The notes beneath the pieces are model-generated. The model ran no database searches. It worked only from the letters and a program-made list of their open reading frames with translations, and was not told the DNA's origin. The translations under genes were made by a program, and so were the position numbers. Shown here piece after piece: positions 34,681-45,930 of a stretch of 64,000 bases of DNA (its first letter is position 1; each line of letters begins with the position of its first letter). The stretch comes from Tachypleus tridentatus (taxonomy: Eukaryota; Arthropoda; Merostomata; Xiphosura; Limulidae): the NCBI RefSeq assembly GCF_004210375.1, contig NC_134834.1, positions 154,957,290 through 155,021,289 of the forward strand, in the 5' to 3' direction.

Positions 34681-35277
34681 GTCTGGTACGTTTCATATGT
34701 TAAAAGTTTTAAACTTTCGTTACTAGGTACCTTATGTAACAAGATTATAATTTATTTAATTTTCATGTATTAAGCTGTACAGAAATTATGCTGTACTGCT
34801 AATTATGGCAAAGGTTTCATATGGTGTAGAGGTATGAACTCATTAAGAACTTTGTTTCCTTTGAATCTTATATATAAACATAGAATGTGACAGTGTTATG
34901 TATTTATATTTTCATTATCGTATCAGTGTAACTCCTAAACGTAAATAGTTTAAAAGTCAATAAAATGTAGACGAAAAGAACGGTACAAAAACGCTTACAT
35001 AAGAAGAGAAATAAAACTGAACTTTGTATCGTATGCCTTTACAGTTCAGTTCGGTTTCGAACTGTCTTTCATATATTATTTTATTTATTTGTTCAGTGTA
35101 GGGTTTATCTTTCAGTTGCAGAAGCATGTTTATGTAAGTTTTGGAAGTTCGAGACATTTAAATTATATAAAAGTGGAAAGTGTTTGTTAGTTGTTCTTGA
35201 AATATCTGAAACATCAGTTGAGTTTTGTGACAACACTGCCTTATGAAATTCCATAAATGTGTCATGGATATGAATAT
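34681..35277. other. no feature recognised
   Basis: AT-rich. Chance frames at 34957-35157 and 35105-35314 (-) lack motifs. Confidence 0.4.
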
Positions 35278-35395
35278 TCCAGGCTAGGTGAGCTTGATTA
35301 TACGAACATTTCACGCTAGGTGAGCCTGATTATATGAGCATTTCGAGTTAGATGACTCTGATTTTATGAACATTTCACTCTAGATGACCCTGCTT
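35278..35395 (+). repeat. short tandem repeat, about 33 bp, four units
   Basis: Units of the form 'catttcacgctaggtgagcc' plus 'tgattatatga' occur four times with substitutions. Confidence 0.75.
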
Positions 35396-35920
35396 TAGAA
35401 GAAACAAGCCTTACATGAACCAAATATGATATTTATCTTCATAAATTAAGCTTTGAAATAGGTTAATTCCATTTAAAATAGTTGGGTGGTACATAAATAT
35501 ATCAAGGAAAAAGACTTTTTTTTTTAAATTCGCATTTATTTGGATATATATATATATATACATCAAAACTCATTTAGCTAATTAATTTAGTGTATCCGCA
35601 AGCATCAATTTCGTAATGCTGTGCATTAAAGTTTGGAACATTACCACCAGAGGACACCACAAACAGGTCTTGAGGGGTTAAATTTATGTAACTTAAGATT
35701 GGTTATATCTTCATGCACACTATTTAGGATTACTGAATAACTTTAAAACTTTGAAGAGTTGCTTATAAACTATTCTATCTATAGTCTGGAATTACAGGCC
35801 CTAAACCCTTTGATATGGGTACAAGATGAATATTACAGAAGCTAAGTTTTTAATGATTCATCCACTGAATAAAAATAATAGTATGTGTCTTCAAAGTGTT
35901 TTAGATCACCGGCTCACATC
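35396..35920. other. no gene; (TA)n run near 35545-35563
   Basis: Only a microsatellite is recognisable. Confidence 0.45.
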
Positions 35921-36033
35921 TCTGGTCTGCGGATCAGTTGAAGAGTGTGAATATTTTATCGGTCTGCGAATCTGTTGGAGAGTGTGAATATTTTAACGGT
36001 CTGCGGCTCTGTTGGAGAGTGTGAATATTTTAG
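35921..36033 (+). repeat. tandem repeat, 37 bp, three units
   Basis: 'ggtctgcggatctgttggag' followed by 'agtgtgaatatttta' occurs three times in a row with few differences. Confidence 0.85.
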
Positions 36034-36106
36034 CGAGGTGAAAAATAAAGAGATGATAGTGTAATCGATTAATTGACAATAAATGTTATTGTTGCTTGTT
36101 TACATG

Positions 36107-36218
36107 TCCTCGGTGTCTCAATGGTTGAAGGTTTACAAAGCTAAAAATCGAGTTTCGATACTTACGGTAGACACACTACAAAAACCCATTGCGTAGCTTT
36201 GTGCATAAAAGCAAACAT
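36107..36218 (+). mobile_element. SINE-C copy
   Basis: Head 'cggtgtctcaatggttgaag', box B 'gagtttcgatac', tail 'cccattgcgtagctttgtgc' then A-rich. The tail motif is close to consensus. Confidence 0.8.
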
Positions 36219-36714
36219 ATTTGTGTTACCAACACTTTTGTATAAAAACACGTATAAATTTTAGATCAACTTGCAGTACGAGGGTCCGCGAGATTTCATT
36301 TGATTCGTGAAGAGATCAGTGATGTAAACAAGCTCGAGAACAATTGTTTTGGACAATGTACATAACAGTGAAGTATTATCGGTTTGTGTATTTCGTATGC
36401 TGTTCCAACGTAACACTAACTGGTATGTTGGTTTTGGGACGGAGGGGTGGGTGGGTGTACGTCTTGCATTTCTTGTAAAGTTGGATTAAGGTTTGATAGT
36501 ATGTGTATGAAGTCATCAACCGCAGTAAATTCGTGCCACTAGTGCCATGTTTGAAACTAACAGTGGTTTAGGTGTCTCAGTATTGAAATATAGATTTACC
36601 TAAGTGTTTTAGCTTTGTTGCTGCTGTGACACATTCCGTGATTCACAGGTATGGGAGTATTCTTTCTTTACTAGCAAATGGTTTTGGCGCAAGCATTTTC
36701 TATTAAACAAACTG
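36219..36714. other. no feature recognised
   Basis: No open frame or classifiable repeat. Confidence 0.4.
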
Positions 36715-36999
36715 CGGCCCAGCATGGCCAAGCGTGTTAAGGCGTTCGACTCGTAATCCGAGGGTCGCGGGTTCGAATCCCGGTCGCACCAAACATGCTC
36801 GTCCTTTCAGCCGTGGGAGCGTTATAATGTGTCGGTCAATCCCACTATTCGTTGGTAAAAGAGTGTCCCAAGAGTTGGCGGTGGGTGGTGATGACTAGCT
36901 GCCTTCCCTCTAGTCTTACACTGCTAAATTAGGGACGGCTAGCGCAGATATTCCTCGACTAGCTTTGCGCGAAATTCAAAGGAACAGGAACAAGCAAAC
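36715..36999 (+). mobile_element. SINE-A copy, well preserved
   Basis: Complete head ('cccagcatggccaagcgtg', box B 'cgggttcgaatcccgg') and tail ('agctttgcgcgaaattc'). A short possible TSD 'aacaaact' lies on both sides, but it overlaps the AAAC-type tail. Confidence 0.93.
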
Positions 37000-38466
37000 A
37001 AACTATGGATGAATGAACAAAATATGTTGCTCTGTTATACTATGAAATTTTGTATGTCTGGGATTTTCGACTTTTTTGTAGTGGCCGCTAGTAAAGCAGG
37101 ATCGTAAACTGTAAAACAAGAGCTCTACGTACACTAGGGATAGATGTAGCAGTTTACACAAGGCTGCTGTGTAGCACTTTTTGTTGTTTTTTAAAACCTA
37201 GAGCAGATATGACAGTGGTGTGGTTGTAAATTCGTATATGCAATAGAGCCATTTAAATATAATCAATTTCCAGCACTTGAAATATATAAGCACGTATTCC
37301 CTGTATTTCAGGTATTTCATTTATTTACAGTTAAAAACCACTTATGAATTATCTTTGTATAACCAACCAGAATATCTGGTTAATAAAGACATAATTGTTA
37401 TTTATCTGAAGGTTATACTGTATTTCCATTAAATAAATATTAATCATGTATATTTTTATTTTTAGCCATCATTTTAAATATATATTTTATTATTATCAAA
37501 TACAGAATTTGAAAGACGCAATTATGATATTGTAAAAACTATAGTTAAAGTTTATTTTATAAATGTATGCTTGTTTTAATCTCTCTCTCGTACACACAAG
37601 TACAGGAGTGGCGTTCTGACCGGCTTTACTATACCATTAGGTTTAAGGTATCAAATATATCTCTGTTTTGATATCAGTAGCGGCAGCCAATGAAAACGCT
37701 TCTGATGATTTAATGCAAACAGAAGGCTGTTTGTGATCACGTGGAAAATTGTTCATTGAGTGTCTCCTGGGTGGCTGGTGGTGGTATTGGTTTAGAAATT
37801 CTATATTATTGGTAAGTATTCATAGACAGAATTATCTATATGAAGAGTTAGCTTGGAAACATAAGCCATAGTTCTCTCTACACAGTCACTACTTAGTTGA
37901 AGTTTGCCGCTCTAAGCGTGGGCGAATATTATAAACTTCAATGATGTAAATCAACAAGAAATGATCAGTTACATCAACCGAACTGAAGATCGTTAGAGAG
38001 ACGATACTTGAAATGCTGGAAGTGGTTGAAAGTCTGAAAGTAGATTCCTCCCTAGTTGTGTACTGAGAAATAGTATGGTTTCACCTAACAAACACATGTG
38101 AAAGTGGTGGAGCAGAACGCCCACAAGTCGGAAACCATTTGGGTTTGGTGTTCCACAGCTTGGAAAAAAGTAAGTTATTGATATACAACAGGATTCTTAG
38201 AATGATTATATAAATATGTTAAAGATTTTCATTCTTTCTCACCAGAAATGAAACCGTAAATAGAGTCTGTGACATAAGGGCGTAATGCCTTCCTTGATTG
38301 ACCGTATTATTTGCTGTGGACTACAGTTTCGCCTATTGAAGGCTCATCAGCATGGCTTGAATCAGTAAAACAAAGAGATACAATTAGGGTCTTTTTATAT
38401 GATAAGATTCGGTACAAGGCTAGCATTCAAGAAGAACCATAATCGAAATATTGAAATTATTTCAAA
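37000..38466. other. no supported gene; weak exon-like spot ending at 38169
   Basis: A strong donor ('gtaagtt') follows position 38169, but no good acceptor lies upstream and more than one frame stays open, so I do not call an exon. The remainder is AT-rich. Confidence 0.4.
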
Positions 38467-38476
38467 ATATCATAAG

Positions 38477-38757
38477 TTTTGTTTGTTTGTTTTTGAATTT
38501 CGCGCAAAGGTATACGAGGACTATCTGCGCTAGCCATCCCTAATTTATCAGTATAAAGCTAGAGGGAGGTCAGCTAGTCATCACCATCTACCGCCAACTC
38601 TTGGGCTATTCTTTTATCAAGGAATAGTGGGATTGACCGTAACATTACAACACCACAGCGGCTGGAAGGGCGAGCATGTTTGGTGTAACGGGGATTCAAA
38701 CCTGCGACCCTTAGATTACTAGTCTAGCGCCTTAACCACCTGGTCATGCTGGGGCTA
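38477..38757 (-). mobile_element. SINE-A copy with perfect TSD
   Basis: A 10-bp duplication 'atatcataag' at 38467-38476 and 38758-38767. Head uses the 'accacctggtcatgctggg' (antisense) variant. Confidence 0.93.
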
Positions 38758-38767
38758 ATATCATAAG

Positions 38768-39061
38768 GATAGCTTAAAAGCGAATGTTGCCTGCTCTTTG
38801 TGCTGAACGATACGCATGGCAATGTTGGAAGCTTTGTAGGTTTTTGTGTTTGATAGTTAAAAGGATAAGTCTAATATTGTTTTATGAAATGGTTAGGGAT
38901 GCATCTCACACAGAGTACAAGTCTTATTGAAAATATTTTGTTCGTGCGTGTTTGCGTAGCTATTTATTATAAAATAACGTTTGTATTCATATATTTTTCA
39001 TATTTTGTGGAACAATTTAGTCACATATTTTTTCATACGTTAGTTTATAATAAGTAACTTG
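38768..39061. other. no feature recognised
   Basis: Nothing classifiable. Confidence 0.4.
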
Positions 39062-39177
39062 TTTTTTTACCACAAAGCTACACAATAAACTATATGTGTT
39101 CTGTTAACCGCGAGGAATATAACCTCACCTTTTAGCGTTACAAGTATGTAAAGTTACAACTCACCCACCAGGGGACT
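39062..39177 (-). mobile_element. SINE-C copy, diverged
   Basis: 'accacaaagctacacaata' tail, 'ctatatgtgttctgttaacc' middle, head end 'cacccaccagggga'. Box B is poorly kept. Confidence 0.65.
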
Positions 39178-39334
39178 TAATAATCAGGGAATGAAGACTT
39201 ATGGGCACTTGAATTTTGATGCTTCCAAATACATGTATCTGAATACTATAATTAAAATTACGTTCAACTTCCTTCGTTTTAGCTTTTTGGTTCAATAATT
39301 TATTGTTAAAGTATATTTTTCTTCAAATGAATAA

Positions 39335-39520
39335 TAAGAATGTAACCTGAATATAGTTTATTTTATTGTAAGTAGGGATATCTGAATATTGTTTTATTAC
39401 AAGTAAAATATCTGAATATTGCTTGTTTTATGATAAGTTAGGATATCAGAATACTGTTTTATTCTAAGTGAGTATAACTTCAATATAGATTGTTTTATTG
39501 TAAATAAGTTGAATATTGGT
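39335..39520 (+). repeat. degenerate tandem repeat, about 40 bp
   Basis: 'atatctgaatattgttttat' with variants recurs about four to five times, separated by 'aagtagg'-like spacers. Confidence 0.6.
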
Positions 39521-40649
39521 ATGGTCTATTGTTCTGTGATTGTAGAGGATGCGAATAATTACGTATATTATAGTTTCTTACGTTACATTATAAATTACGT
39601 ATGTCACAAAATCTTCTGGAATGGTAAATTTGGTAAACCTTTGATTATTCCATAAGTTTTACATGTAGTTCACAGCAGTATTAAACCTGACCTTATGCTG
39701 CTTTTAGCGTTAAGATGATTACATCTTAAGAATTACTTTATTTCAGTATTTACCTTATATATCACATAAAAAGGATTTTTATACAGTAGAAATTCTATAT
39801 TTTTGGACAAGCTTTGGCATTGCTGCAAAGCTTGGCTACATCGACGATTTTCATTCTCAAGCGGATCAGCTACAAATTAACCAACATTAATGTCACGTGA
39901 TCAACGAGGCACGTGTCTCGTACATTTGGTGCTGAAGTAGTCAAAATTGATGCTGGAGCCAGTTTCTTTTGTACGTTGTGTTCATTGTTTGTTGGGGCCC
40001 GCGGAAACATAAAGGTGGTTCGTGGATATGTTGGAGAAGAGGAAGGAATTAATCGTACGGGCTGTCAATAAAATAACGACCCCTCTTTCATCGTGATCAC
40101 TGATCCTGTTGTCGAGGCTTTGATAAAGGAATTTCAAGTCGATTGAAAACTGGTGCTTTGCTGAACGTTTAGGATTTATATGAGAATATATACACACTCC
40201 ATGATCCAACTAATGCACGATTTACGTTGCTAAGGGCATGTTTCCTAGATTTCATGATTGGCACTTGACAAATAAATTAACCTAATTACAACATCATGCA
40301 AGAGAACGTGAATTTCCTCTAGTGGCAGTATTCATACATTTTAACGCTGTTTTAAAGACTGTAAACGACAAAACACGGTATTCTTACTATAAAACACTGA
40401 TGTAAACAAAATAAAATCCTCCTGGATATGTTGTGGTAGAAACCTTTCTATGTTACAACTGGTAAAATATTACAACTTATTCACCGGTTGTTTGTTTTTT
40501 CACAAATACATGCACACATTTATTTACACACAAAGTAAGGACATGCGATGGCAATCCTGAGTAACACACGTGTTAAACCTATATCATGAAGAAGTCATTT
40601 TAACTGTTAACTGGTAAATGTTAAGATGTACTGAACTTTATTAGCAGGT
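39521..40649. other. no supported gene
   Basis: A 75-codon minus frame at 39982-40209 in a GC-richer patch (39800-40220) has no motif I recognise. It may be an old unclassified repeat. Confidence 0.4.
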
Positions 40650-40701
40650 TTGGTTTGTTTTGAATTTCGCTCAAAGCTATTTGAGGACTACCTGCGCCTG
40701 T
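40650..40701 (-). mobile_element. SINE-A tail fragment
   Basis: 'tttgaatttcgctcaaagc' and 'ctacctgcgcc' only; a 5'-truncated insertion or decay product. Confidence 0.7.
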
Positions 40702-41034
40702 ATTAGTCATCTGTCTATTAAAACTCAGTATTATCATTGTTCATCAGATGAATAAAGTATAATGTTAATATAAATGTGTTACCTGTTGCGCTGAAATACC
40801 ATTCCACACAGTTCATACTTCAAAGTTTGATTTCTTGCTTCTTAAAATTTTGTTTTATGTTAGTGTTGTTCAAAATAGAGAGACATGTTTTCTGCCGGTA
40901 AACACGTGCTTAGAAAATTTTAGATATGTTGTTGGTAGTTTTGTGTCAAAACTTTTCACTGATAAAAGCAAAACAAAACAATAATAAAAGAGGTTATCTG
41001 TTGTCTATATCAGTAAATGTGTTGTTATAAAAGT

Positions 41035-41152
41035 GTCACCCGTTGGGACAGCGGTATCAGATTTACAACGCTAAAATCAGGGGTTCGATTCCTATCGGTG
41101 CACACAGCAGATAGCCCGATGTGGCTTTGCTATAAGAAAACGCACACACACA
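41035..41152 (+). mobile_element. SINE-B copy with perfect TSD
   Basis: A 12-bp duplication 'tgttataaaagt' at 41023-41034 and 41153-41164. Box B 'ggggttcgattcc', tail 'atgtggctttgctataag' then (CA)n. Defines the complete SINE-B unit on the + strand. Confidence 0.94.
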
Positions 41153-41164
41153 TGTTATAAAAGT

Positions 41165-41598
41165 AGTTGTTAGAAATTACCCAGTGTGTAAAAAAAACAA
41201 CAGCTCTATATAATTTAGTATATTTGTCAGTTTATCACAAACTAAGTATCGCTTATGGAGTTGCTCGTGCATTAAAGTTAAGATATTCAGCCCCATATAG
41301 TACTGTGGGGGCGGGATGTATAAGAGGCTAGCGTCCTCAAACAAACGTTCATCACAGGGCGTTATTCTTACCATTTCAAAAATATTATCCATTATAACTG
41401 TACAGGAAGATCGAAAGAGTGCGCATGTGAGTCAGTAAACAGGGTTCATTCATTTAAGAGCATGAACAAAATTCCCCCCAATTGTGAACGCCCCTGCACA
41501 TGACAGAATAGCCGACCCAAACAAATGACTCAGTCGCTGCCTATGAGTACCCGAGTAGTCTTAAGTATCATACTTAAGTATAAGTATTGGATTAAGGT
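41165..41598. other. no supported gene
   Basis: A 71-codon minus frame at 41177-41392 shows no recognisable motif. Confidence 0.4.
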
Positions 41599-41876
41599 TT
41601 GTTTGTTTGTTTCTGAATTTCGCGCAAAGCTACTCGAGGGCTATCTGCGTTAGCCGTCCCTAATTTAGCAGTGTAAGACTAGAGGGAAGACAACTAGTCA
41701 TCACCACCCACCACCAACTCTTAGGCTACTCTTATATCAACGAATAGTGGGATTGACCGTCACATTATAACGCCCCCACGGCTGAAATGGCGAGCATGTT
41801 TGTTGCGACCGAGATTCGAAGCCGCGACCCTCGGATTACGAGTCGAGTGCCTAAACCACCTGGCCAAGCCTGGCCC
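41599..41876 (-). mobile_element. SINE-A copy
   Basis: Near-complete. Imperfect 8-bp duplication (attaaggt/gttaaggt) around 41591 and 41881. The 91-codon + frame 41800-42075 is this SINE plus the next SINE-C. Confidence 0.92.
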
Positions 41877-41932
41877 GTGGGTTAAGGTAATGAATGATTT
41901 ATCGACAGATTGGACACAAATTATTGTTTGTA

Positions 41933-42047
41933 GTTACGTACAAAGCTATACAAAGAACTATCTGTGCTCTGTTAACCACGGGTATCGAAACTCGGTTTCT
42001 AGCGTTTTAAGTCCGAAAGCATACCGCTGTGCCACGGGGGAGCAGGG
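41933..42047 (-). mobile_element. SINE-C copy
   Basis: Tail 'gtacaaagctatacaaag', box B antisense 'gtatcgaaactcgg', head end 'accgctgtgccacggggga'. Well kept. Confidence 0.85.
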
Positions 42048-42049
42048 CT

Positions 42050-43165
42050 CAAATGAAGAAACAATAACCCTATGAGATGCTACAAAATTCAGGTTTTTAT
42101 CCGTTGTCGAAAAATGACAAGTTTGTGTGATTAAGCTTTATACTAAAATTGAGCAGTCGTATTTATATTGTATGATGTGGATATTTATTAATTTAATGTT
42201 TTTTTTTTGTTTTTCAATTACTAATAAGACAAAATTTCTTGACGGTATGATTCCAGTTAATATCTTTTTTTTTATATATATATATAATCGTATGAGTAAG
42301 ACCATTTATTTCACTGTCGAACTACAGTATTTTGTGTAACTGAAACTTTTAAAATGCTCAACTCACAACGAAACCTAAACCATCGGTAAACTTTTCTTTA
42401 AAAATGTTTGTTTTTAATTTGCAACAGTTTGCACTAGTTGTATTAAGATGTTGTCTTGAAACTTGAGCTAACTTATTATTTTCTAGATATCACAAAATAT
42501 ATTTGTTAAGTTTTGAAATTCTGTTATGAGATCAAGCTAACTTTTAAATATTTTATATTAGTTTTATGACATTTTACACTTGAAAAGTTTCTTGCTTTGA
42601 GTCGTATTTGAATGTTATATAGGCAAAGTATAGCAGTAGAAACTGTAAACTCATGGTCTTAGTGATTTAGTATCACAAGTTAAGTATTTAAAATTGTCTA
42701 ATTGTCTTCGTGTTTCAAGAAGCGATTACAGTGATGTGTATAGTATAGTTTAAATGATAACTAACCTTACGCCATCATAATTATGCTTGGTTATTGTACC
42801 ATATATAACGTATTTTCATACCAGTCCTTTAGCAATTGTAAGTCTGTTACAGGTCTCTTACATGCAAAAACATAATGTAAGGTAAATACTAAACTGTAAA
42901 CGTTTAGTAAAGGCAGCATTGATGTCGTTGATCGAGTTAGTAAAATATATGAATGAGAAACATTATGACGAAAGAAAGTTTTAACTACAATCTTGATGTA
43001 GACGTGAGTGTAAGTTGTGAGTGGACGATCTGATTGTACTTAATTCTGGTGAAATCTTTTTGATTTAGTTGATATTTAGATAAATATTTTCTATCGGAAT
43101 AGTTTTAAAGATATGTCAGTTTTTTTATGATCATGAGCATTGACAGCAAAGACAAGTCTAAGAAT
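42050..43165. other. no supported gene
   Basis: AT-rich; 70-codon frame at 42127-42339 (+) runs through T runs and a (TA)n and is not coding. Lies directly upstream of the RhoGEF exon and is probably intron. Confidence 0.45.
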
Positions 43166-43437
43166 GTTTGTTTTTCGAATATCGCGCAAAGCTGCTCAAG
43201 GGCTATCGGTGCTAACTGTCCATAATTCAGCAGTGTATGACTAGAGGAAAGGCAGCTAGTAAACACCACTCACCGCTAACTCTTGAACTACTCTTTTACC
43301 AACAAATATTGAGATTGGCCGTAATAATATAACACCCCCACAGCTGAAAGGGCGAGCATGTCTGGTATGACGGGGATTCGAACTCGCGACCCTTAGACTA
43401 CGAGTCGAGCGCCCTAGCCACCTGGTGATGCTAGGCC
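43166..43437 (-). mobile_element. SINE-A copy
   Basis: Full length but diverged ('gctgctcaagggctatcgg', head 'cacctggtgatgctaggcc'). Sits about 200 bp upstream of the RhoGEF exon. Confidence 0.9.
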
Positions 43438-43643
43438 TACCCAGGAATGAAAACACCGATAATTATACTCGATTATAGTTTTTGTATTTACTTTTCATCC
43501 TTAGTATTTATCTTGATTTTCCCTCTTCTGGTTAGTATACGTTTTAATGTACCGTACATGCAGCAAAATGATGCTACCAATTACTGTCTTATGTTTTATG
43601 GAGATATTGTCGAACATCTTTTTTAATTGTCTTCATTTTCTAG

Positions 43644-44152
43644 ACACCACGGTGGATATCAGTTCGTCTTTGCTAAACATGTACGACACCCTTGTTAAAA
43701 ACAACAAGAAGAGGGGTGATAGAAACGAAGAAGATTGTTCTAGGAAAAATGACAGTCAGCTCTTTACTTCTCGGCTTCCAAATCAACGCGGGATTCAAGG
43801 CAGTAGAAGCAGAACACGTTTTCTTGCTCAAAGAAGCTCTTCAGTAAACGACACGTACAACAAGCGCCCCCTTAGCACGAGTTCGGTGTCTTCCTCTTCC
43901 TCCTCTTCTTCCTCGTCACTTCCTAGAAACGGCATGGATGTTAAGAAATCTTATTTAGCCAGTATAGAAAGCTTAGAGGACGATAGTGATCCAGATGAGG
44001 CCAAAGACTCTCGTCTTGGCCGGAGTACTGGACATGGGTTAACAGACGTTCAGGCTCCTTACAACCCAGGTCTCCGTCCTACCGACCGTGTCGTCATGGA
44101 GATAGTGGACTCTGAAAGGACGTATGTAAAAGATCTCCATGAAATAATTGAA
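43644..44152 (+). CDS. RhoGEF (PLEKHG-type) internal exon: linker and start of DH domain
   Basis: The 509-bp exon is bounded by a pyrimidine-rich acceptor ('gtcttcattttctag') and a consensus donor (GAA|gtaagc at 44153). It starts with the last two bases of a split codon and ends on a complete codon, giving 169 residues. The first about 140 are low-complexity, basic and Ser-rich, with a run of Ser (SVSSSSSSSSSSLPR). The last 22 read DRVVMEIVDSERTYVKDLHE plus II, the first helix of a Dbl-homology domain. The ERTYVKDL core is typical of Rho guanine-nucleotide exchange factors, closest in my judgement to PLEKHG1-4. These proteins activate Rho/Rac/Cdc42 GTPases and shape actin. The rest of the DH domain and the PH domain are not found downstream, so the next intron is long or its exons too short to see. 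Confidence 0.85.
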
Positions 44153-44438
44153 GTAAGCAATAGTGGTTTCAGTAAATAATGGATTTAGAATTATAGATTA
44201 TTAATATGTACTTTTATTTGAAAGGTTCTTATTAACATGATATCTCAAAACATGTGTATGGGTTTGCATTTCAATGTATCCTTCGTTCCTTTTCTTAGTG
44301 AAACATAAAACCTCATAAACCTGTTCTCAGTTCTGTTAGTTGAACTCAGGCATAAAAATGTGTCTTTAATGTTCGTAATTGGTTTCCACTGAATTAACAT
44401 ATCGTTTCTATTCTCAGTGAGGGATTTTCGTTAGTTTC
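44153..44438. other. start of intron after the RhoGEF exon
   Basis: Begins 'gtaagcaatag'. No repeat recognised until the MITE at 44439. Confidence 0.6.
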
Positions 44439-44682
44439 TACAGGGTGTTCAGAAAGTCACTGTGCACTTATATATTTATTAACAGACATTTTTCAATATA
44501 GAATACAGGAGGTAAATATGAATGACAATTATAAACAATGTTGAAAGTGACCCACGTTGGCATCAATACAGGCCTGGATCCTTCTTATTTTGTTTCTAAA
44601 CACCGCTATCAGTTGCTGGCTTGAAACAGACTGAATAAAATATGATTACAAAACTGCACAGTAACTTTCCGAACACCCTGTA
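44439..44682 (-). mobile_element. 244-bp mariner/Tc1-type MITE, copy 1
   Basis: Ends are inverted repeats of about 27 bp ('tacagggtgttcagaaagtc' and inverse), including the TA target. Length and sequence match the copy at 48181 almost base for base. Contains the 3' end of a transposase reading frame on the minus strand. Confidence 0.9.
44529..44633 (-). pseudogene. transposase C-terminal remnant in the MITE
   Basis: About 34 codons plus stop: QSVSSQQLIAVFRNKIRRI followed by QACIDANVGHFQHCL. The ending 'ACIxAxxGHFQHxL-stop' is the usual C-terminus of mariner/Tc1-type transposases, so this MITE is an internally deleted autonomous element and not a de novo palindrome. Confidence 0.75.
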
Positions 44683-44683
44683 G

Positions 44684-44790
44684 TTAAGCGCAAAGCTACG
44701 TAATGGGCTGTCTGTGTTGTACCAACCATGGGTATCGAAATATGATTTTAACGTTATAAGTCTTAGGAATTATCGCTGTAGCACTGGGGG
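44684..44790 (-). mobile_element. SINE-C copy abutting the MITE
   Basis: Tail 'ttaagcgcaaagctacgtaa' begins right at the MITE end. Box B antisense 'gtatcgaaatatg'; head end 'gctgtagcactgggggt'. Confidence 0.8.
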
Positions 44791-45013
44791 TGGCCTTCTT
44801 AGTAGGGGGTAAAATGCAGTGTAATTATCATTGATGCTCTTTGTTGGGAAGTCCAATATAGATGTCGTTAATGTCGTCACAGGTGTATGAGCCTTTCCTT
44901 ACTACTTGTAAAGTGTACACCCAGTAAAATGTCTTCACTTCGTTGCTGGTTTTAATGGAATGCAAACCCATTTACTTTTTTGTCATTGACTCTGTTAACT
45001 GTGTTTAAGTATT

Positions 45014-45235
45014 TCTGTCGTTACTGTTATTGTTGACAGTATAGTGTAAACGCAATACCTCTGTTGTTATAGTTGTTAATAGGGTATAAACCAAACATAT
45101 CTGTCGTTATAGTTGATGTTAAAGAGTAAAACTAAAATATATGTCGTTATTGTTGACAGTAGTGTAAACACAATATATCTGTCTTTATTATTATTATTAA
45201 GGTATAAATCTTATATACATATATCGTTATATCTA
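45014..45235 (+). repeat. degenerate tandem repeat, about 42 bp
   Basis: 'ctgtcgttatagttgatgtt' followed by 'gtaaacacaatatat'-type sequence occurs about five times with indels. Confidence 0.65.
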
Positions 45236-45375
45236 CCATAAAGTAGTACTTAAAAAAGAAAGTAACTGATTTCAAACAAAACCTTTGAACGTTATAGACG
45301 TAACGTTATTATTACATATATATATTAATATATTCCATGAACCTATACAAGACAAAGGTGTTACTGAATTTTATG

Positions 45376-45743
45376 TACCGTGTTTCTCCGATAATAAGAC
45401 CTACCCATAAAATAAAACCTAGTGTGATTTTTGGGGATAGTTTTAATATAAGCCCTACCCTTAAAATAAGCCCTAGTTAAGAGTGGCAGGAAGAGGAAAG
45501 ATATAAAAAAATAATAATTTATTAATTAGTTTAATAGTTAGTTAATTAGTTTGTTTAAGTATTAATCAGTTAGTTTAATAGTTTAATAATAGTTTATTTT
45601 AAATGGTTAGTTTAATAGTTTTACTTTGTAACTTCATTTTTTTAATATATCAAAATAAGACATCCCCCGAAAATAAGCCCTAGTGTCATATTTTGGAGTG
45701 AAAATTAATATAAGCCCTGTCTTATTTTCGGAGAAACACGGTA
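45376..45743. mobile_element. 368-bp MITE with TA ends
   Basis: Left 'taccgtgtttctccgataat' and right inverse ('ttcggagaaacacggta') form terminal inverted repeats. Similarity continues inward for about 90 bp ('aagccctag', 'ttttaatataagccct'). The centre is an AT-rich patch of 'ttagtttaatagt' repeats. No coding capacity. The TA at each end suggests mobilisation by a Tc1/mariner-type enzyme. Confidence 0.85.
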
Positions 45744-45747
45744 ACTC

Positions 45748-45930
45748 TTCACGAGGGTTTTCTGCGCTACCCGTCCCAAATTTAAAACTAGTAAACTAGA
45801 GGGAAGTCTAGTCAACACCATCACCAACGAAAACTGAGGTTGATCGTTACATGAAATTGCCCCTCCGACTCACATGTTTGATAAGGAGGTTACAAATCTA
45901 ACGCACTAACCATTAAGCTACGCTAGCCCT
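45748..45930 (-). mobile_element. diverged SINE-A copy
   Basis: 'cacgagggttttctgcgc', 'cccgtcccaaattta', 'gagggaagtctagtcaaca' and 'gttgatcgttacatg' in SINE-A order. Head strongly decayed. Confidence 0.7.

Noticed and set aside
38095..38169. Possible exon before a strong GTAAGT donor
   Set aside because: No acceptor of quality and more than one frame open; cannot be placed in a gene.
43547..43643. Extension of the RhoGEF frame to the upstream ATG at 43547
   Set aside because: This stretch is T-rich and contains the acceptor's pyrimidine tract; the exon starts at 43644.
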